Source: Cladorrhinum sp. PSN259 (taxonomy: Eukaryota; Ascomycota; Sordariomycetes; Sordariales; Podosporaceae). Taken from it: a stretch of DNA of 64,000 nt. The stretch is from NCBI GenBank assembly GCA_033725935.1, contig MU867125.1, forward strand, positions 124,001 through 188,000. Direction: 5' to 3'. The stretch's first letter is position 1. The number at the start of each line of letters is the position of its first letter. Positions 60,358-64,000 of this stretch are shown here, one piece after another. The notes beneath the pieces are model-generated. The model ran no database searches, was not told where the DNA came from, and worked only from the letters and a program-made list of their open reading frames with translations. The position numbers and the translations under genes were made by a program.

Positions 60358-60907
60358 TCATGAGAGCTTCTGATTTTCTGATTTTCGAGGTTTAATTAAC
60401 CTGCTGTGACAGTTCTGCGGAATGATTTGGGATATGATGTCGAGTGAATAAAAAATTGGAATATCAACTTGGAGGAAAAGGTACTGGTTGTATTTTGATA
60501 CTATGCTTGGAGATCGATTTAGCCAAAGTTTGTGTTATTAAACGTATTTGGCTGTGACTTACCGTCTTGATTCTCCTATCATGTGGAGTACTGTGAGCCT
60601 TGAGGGCTTGGAAATATCCCGATGTTTTGTATCTGTAGAGAGCTCGTACGACCCATGCGTTACATTTTGACGGTTCGTTGGTGTAGTTCTGTGCACAGGA
60701 GCCTTTGTCGAAAAATAAGAGACATTCCTCGATATAAACAGGCCCCTCTGAAAGTGTAGACACCTTCCAGGATGTCAAAAGCTCCCCGTCAGCAAACGCT
60801 CATGATGCTGACGGGATGGAGTTTTCCGGGTTTATTTCCCACAATAAACCCTCTCTCCGGCTTCAGTTGTTCGAACTCTAATTCCTCTTCCACCTCTGAA
60901 ACACTCA
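60358..60907. other. Convergent intergenic region between the hypothetical gene and PPT2
   Basis: 0.55 kb, includes a strong inverted repeat (listed) and a frame at 60464-60778 on the minus strand with Cys spacing that loosely recalls CHCH proteins; that frame is not credited as a gene. Confidence 0.5.
60785..60815. other. Perfect 10-bp inverted repeat (hairpin)
   Basis: CCCGTCAGCA at 60785-60794 and TGCTGACGGG at 60806-60815 are exact reverse complements around an 11-nt loop; outer CTC/GAG bases can add three more pairs past a bulge. It lies about 90 nt past the PPT2 stop, so it may fold in that 3' UTR. Confidence 0.85.
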
Positions 60908-61792
60908 TTAAGTCCGCCCCTCCATCGCCTTCCTCGCCTCCTCAAGTTCATTCTCAAGCGCCAACACCCTCATCTTCAAGTGATCAACCTGCTCCACCTT
61001 GTTCTTCATCAACCCCTCAACAGCCTCAAGCCGCCTCTCAATCTCCTCCATCCTCCTCCCTCCCAATACTCCACCAGCATCTTCCTTCCCAAACACCTCC
61101 GGATCAAACCCCACACAGACAGCCGTAGCATAATCCCCATCATGACTGATACTAACCAGCGCCATCTGATCCTCCATTCCCTCCTCTTCATTACCTCTGA
61201 TAACAACAACCGGTGCATCACTCCCATTATCTCTGTCCAGGGTCTTCTCCTCATTACCACCAACCCCGTCCGCCGCTTTACCGTCAACATTCTTATTCCC
61301 ACCACCACCACCACCACCACCACCACCCCGGCCCAAAACCTCAACATCACCCACCACCAGCCTCCTCCACGGATGAGCCTTGACCGCAGCCTCCTTCGCC
61401 GCCCACCTGCCCGCAAGGAAGACGCTGGCCCTCTTCAACGATGCCTCGTCGTCGTCTTCGTCGTCGTCATATCCCTCCACGTCCGTCACGGCACCACCAC
61501 TCTGCATGATGGCCCTCAAGTACGCCCTCCTCGCGACGCCCTCCTCGATCTCCCTGGGACTCAGCACCCTCTTTATGAACCTTTTTGCCCGCGCATTATC
61601 ACCACCACCACCACCACGATCACTCATTACTTTGGGCCGCAGAATCCCCTCAATCCTCGAAATCGCACATATGTCAATCCCAATCCGTAATCCCGATAAC
61701 GGAAACGGAAGTGATCCTGCTGATCTTTTCAAGGTTGGCTTGCTTGTTGTTGTTGATAAGAAACGGGGTATCGACATTTTGTGGACCATCAT
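60908..61792 (-). CDS. PPT2: 4'-phosphopantetheinyl transferase, AcpS/PPT2 type, with coiled-coil tail
   Basis: A single exon of 294 aa from ATG at 61792 (a second ATG at 61777 is possible). A basic, Ser/Thr-rich N-terminus (MSIPRFLSTTTSKPTLKRSA) suggests mitochondrial import. AcpS signatures are LRIGIDICAISRIEGIL, with the metal Asp, RVLSPREIE, FLAGRWAAKEAAVKAHPW with the metal Glu, and MALVSISHDGDYATAVCVG. Between them are Asp/Glu-rich and Gly-rich insertions (ten Gly). A leucine-spaced coiled coil (RRMEEIERRLEAVEGLMKNK, VEQVDHLKMRVLALENELEE) closes the protein. The enzyme attaches 4'-phosphopantetheine from CoA to mitochondrial acyl carrier protein. The coiled coil is not part of the core enzyme and its use is unknown. 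Confidence 0.9.
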   Translation of the reverse strand: MMVHKMSIPRFLSTTTSKPTLKRSAGSLPFPLSGLRIGIDICAISRIEGILRPKVMSDRGGGGGDNARAKRFIKRVLSPREIEEGVARRAYLRAIMQSGGAVTDVEGYDDDEDDDEASLKRASVFLAGRWAAKEAAVKAHPWRRLVVGDVEVLGRGGGGGGGGGGNKNVDGKAADGVGGNEEKTLDRDNGSDAPVVVIRGNEEEGMEDQMALVSISHDGDYATAVCVGFDPEVFGKEDAGGVLGGRRMEEIERRLEAVEGLMKNKVEQVDHLKMRVLALENELEEARKAMEGRT

Positions 61793-62371
61793 GCTTGAAG
61801 CTTATTATCGCAGAACGAACCTCCCCCCTCTAAAAAAGAAAAAAAAAGAAAAAAGAAATTGAAAGGGAAGCCCGTAAAATGCTAGAGTAAAATAGCCGTT
61901 GAGGATGACAATCGTGCAGTGGTAAATCGAATTTTAGTGGAGCGCGACAGGGGTTCTGCAGGGGGTTCGAAAAGCTTCCCCACTCATGTCACAAAATGCG
62001 CTAGAGATTCTGATTAGGAACTCACGACGTCATAGGGGTCTATGATAAGAAGTAGAAGGCATCACCAAATACTTCAACAGACCTTGATTCTGACAAAAAA
62101 GTCATGATTTTGCATGTGTTATTAATGAGTAGGCAACTAGAAAGAAAAAAAGAAAGGAAAAAGAAAGGAAAAAAGGAAAAGAAAAACAAGCAATTACAAA
62201 AACGTAAGGCTTTTCCCCAATCCACCACCAATGCACAAAAAACCCCCAACCTCACTTCCACACCAAGTCGCTCTGATTCCCTCATCACACGATCCTTGTC
62301 TTCTCATCGGCTCTTTTCTCCCGCTCCTAATCCTCCTGGATCCCGAACTTCTTGCAATCCTTTTTGTAGAA
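61793..62371. other. Upstream region of PPT2 and 3' flank of the membrane-protein gene
   Basis: 0.58 kb with purine-rich A/G runs (62145-62190). No gene is seen. Confidence 0.6.
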
Positions 62372-63295
62372 TTACTCTCCCAGCAACGGCGCCCTCTCAG
62401 TATCCGCCGGCTCAGCAGTCCTCGAAGACCGACCACCCCAGGTAACCTCCCTACCAGTCCACGCAGGAACCGCAACCAACAGAGTAGCGACAAAGAGCAC
62501 AGCCATGATAGTAAAGGCAAAGATCCACTGGAAAGCAACGATCTGCCTAAAGAACTGGGCGACGCCAAGAGAAGCTGTCAACACGCTGAGTGCAAAACCC
62601 ATGGTGTAGTCCTTGTAAACAACAATGAAGAAGCCTCCATAAACAAGCACGCTCCACACAACCACATTGGCGATAATTCTCGCCGCCAGACTGTGTCCGT
62701 GAGGAATCATGATAGCCCCATTCCAATAAATAGCCACAAAAGTCCAGGCCAGGGGACCTGAAACGGCGGGCGCATGGATGAAGCGGGGGTATGCGTTATG
62801 TCTAAAGTATAGAGAGGTGAGGTTGATAAAGTTGATGAGAAGGATTATCTCAGACCACACGAAGTGGGATTTAACAAAGAGGAAGACCCAAACGGTGTGG
62901 AGTATGTTGTTGACAATGAAGTGACTTCCCACCGAGGCGGCGGCCGATGCGACCGAGCTGTCAGCCGAGAAGAGGTGCGAGATGTAGCCTAGCTGTAGAA
63001 TGAAGAGGACGGCAAAATAGATGGAAGTGATGATGGCATTTTGAGTGAAGGCCGAGTAAAAGAGATAGTTCTGGTGCCAGATATTGTGAGGTTTATCATT
63101 GGTGGTGGCGTAGTAGACTGACGTGACAACCGAGAGCAGCCAGGTGAGGAGGGTGAGGATTTTGTATGTCGTGATTGAGGTCGACGAATGGGTTTCGCGC
63201 TTGGCGAAGGGGTTGACTGTAGGTAGAGGTTAGTGGTTTGTTGCCTGATAACAAGGTCAAAGACTAGAAAACATACTCTGCTGCAAGCGATTCAT
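62372..63295 (-). CDS. Polytopic membrane protein, DUF1774-like
   Basis: Exons 63295-63277 (19 nt) and 63216-62372 give 287 aa. The short first exon encodes MNRLQQ and joins INPFAKRETHSSTSITTYK in frame; the second exon runs open from there. About seven hydrophobic helices can be counted: ILTLLTWLLSVVTSVYYA, IITSIYFAVLFILQLGYISH, IVNNILHTVWVFLF, LLINFINLTSLY, a Trp-rich one near FVAIYWNGAIMI, VVVWSVLVYGGFFIVV and FAFTIMAVLFVATLLVAV. The opening NPFAKRETHSS and the helix order resemble the fungal DUF1774 family by recall; the cytoplasmic tail ends ERAPLLGE, with a dileucine. Location and function are unknown. Family assignment is the weakest part of this call. Confidence 0.75.
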
Positions 63296-64000
63296 TGTGT
63301 CTGGCAGATGTCGTACTTGAGACGATGATTTGGGATGAAGAGAAGCCAAGTTGAAGAAATGGTGGGGAGTGCAACGTTATGTAGAAATGGGGAAAACAGC
63401 AAACGTCCCAGAATGATGAAGAAGTTGGCCACTCCCGCGTGCTTGCTTCCCGGAATATGCGGGGGTGATGCACAATGCAGGTGCGATCAGGACGTGCTGC
63501 AGAATGTCTTGGTTTCCAGGTTGAAGGAGCACGGGACGAGATGATGATTGGTCTGGTAGTACATAGGCACTGCGGAATACTTGCCTTTCGTGTTTGAGAA
63601 GTTGGTGGGTATGTGTGGGATTCGAGGCGTGCTACTGAATCTCCGTCTGCATCATCTCAATTCCCACTGATTATGATATGTATTCATAGCAAACCTCTTT
63701 CTGAGATTCTGATCTTTTTCCCCTCAACATCTCCGGTTTCAAAGTATCAAATCCTCCCTGGAATACAGAGAGAGCTTGCACCTGTCAATGTGAAACGCAG
63801 GATGGAGTTGTGAACATTGATGCAGGGCCAAAGGGATCGGGCGATTGCCAACCTCTGATTTGCTGCTGCTTGGCTTTATTCAATTACATCATAATCCGTA
63901 CCTTCCCCGCCGTTCGTGTGTGATCCCCACTTTTCTTGAACTTTGTGAACCTCTACGGCCAGCGGGGAGGGGTTGATCTTTCCATAACCTAATGTAGACG
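63296..64000. other. Upstream region of the membrane-protein gene to the window edge
   Basis: 0.7 kb, no gene recognised; short frames carry no family signal. Confidence 0.55.

Noticed and set aside
60464..60778. Minus-strand frame with KCNAWVVRALY, reminiscent of CHCH proteins
   Set aside because: The second Cys of each CX9C pair is missing and no start exon could be joined convincingly.

Overview
The window is genomic DNA from a filamentous ascomycete (Pezizomycotina; the xylanase regulator XlnR/XYR1 with its long characteristic C-terminus, short GT-AG introns of about 45-100 bp, and a Ca2+-type external NADH dehydrogenase suggest Sordariomycetes). I assigned it from gene content only; no species call is possible. 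Coding exons are GC-rich. About twenty protein genes and two tRNA genes are recognisable, plus one broken gene. Exon borders below come from reading frame, GT/AG sites and family conservation, not from transcripts.

Layout. 0-8.5 kb: a truncated REX4 exonuclease gene, a HeLo-domain/zinc-finger protein and a secreted NodB polysaccharide deacetylase with three N-terminal modules. 8.5-20 kb: TRS85 (TRAPPIII), CHM7 (ESCRT-III), RAD18 and INCENP, the last two divergent from one promoter. 20.9-28.1 kb: a PLP aminotransferase and a large RGG-rich protein of unknown function. 29.4-31.3 kb: ATP synthase subunit f and complex I NDUFS4, head to head with CCAAT boxes between them. 32-38.4 kb: GID8, uridine kinase/UPRT and external NADH dehydrogenase. 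39-42 kb: a decayed HET-domain gene and repeat-rich DNA. 42.5-45.5 kb: xlnR. 45.5-56.8 kb: about 11.3 kb without a convincing gene, upstream of both xlnR and HIS2. 56.8-64 kb: HIS2 (histidinol-phosphatase), tRNA-Arg(ACG), an intron-bearing tRNA-Arg(CCT), a small unknown protein, a mitochondrial-type phosphopantetheinyl transferase and a DUF1774-like membrane protein.

Most genes are unrelated housekeeping genes; this is not a biosynthetic cluster or a mobile island. The parts that look least ordinary are the large gene-free region feeding xlnR, the triple-module deacetylase, the two allorecognition-type loci (HeLo protein and HET relic), the 15-nt micro-exon in ATP17 and the CCAAT-box respiratory gene pair. 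I did not find a clear previously undescribed system; the xlnR upstream region is the best place to look for one.
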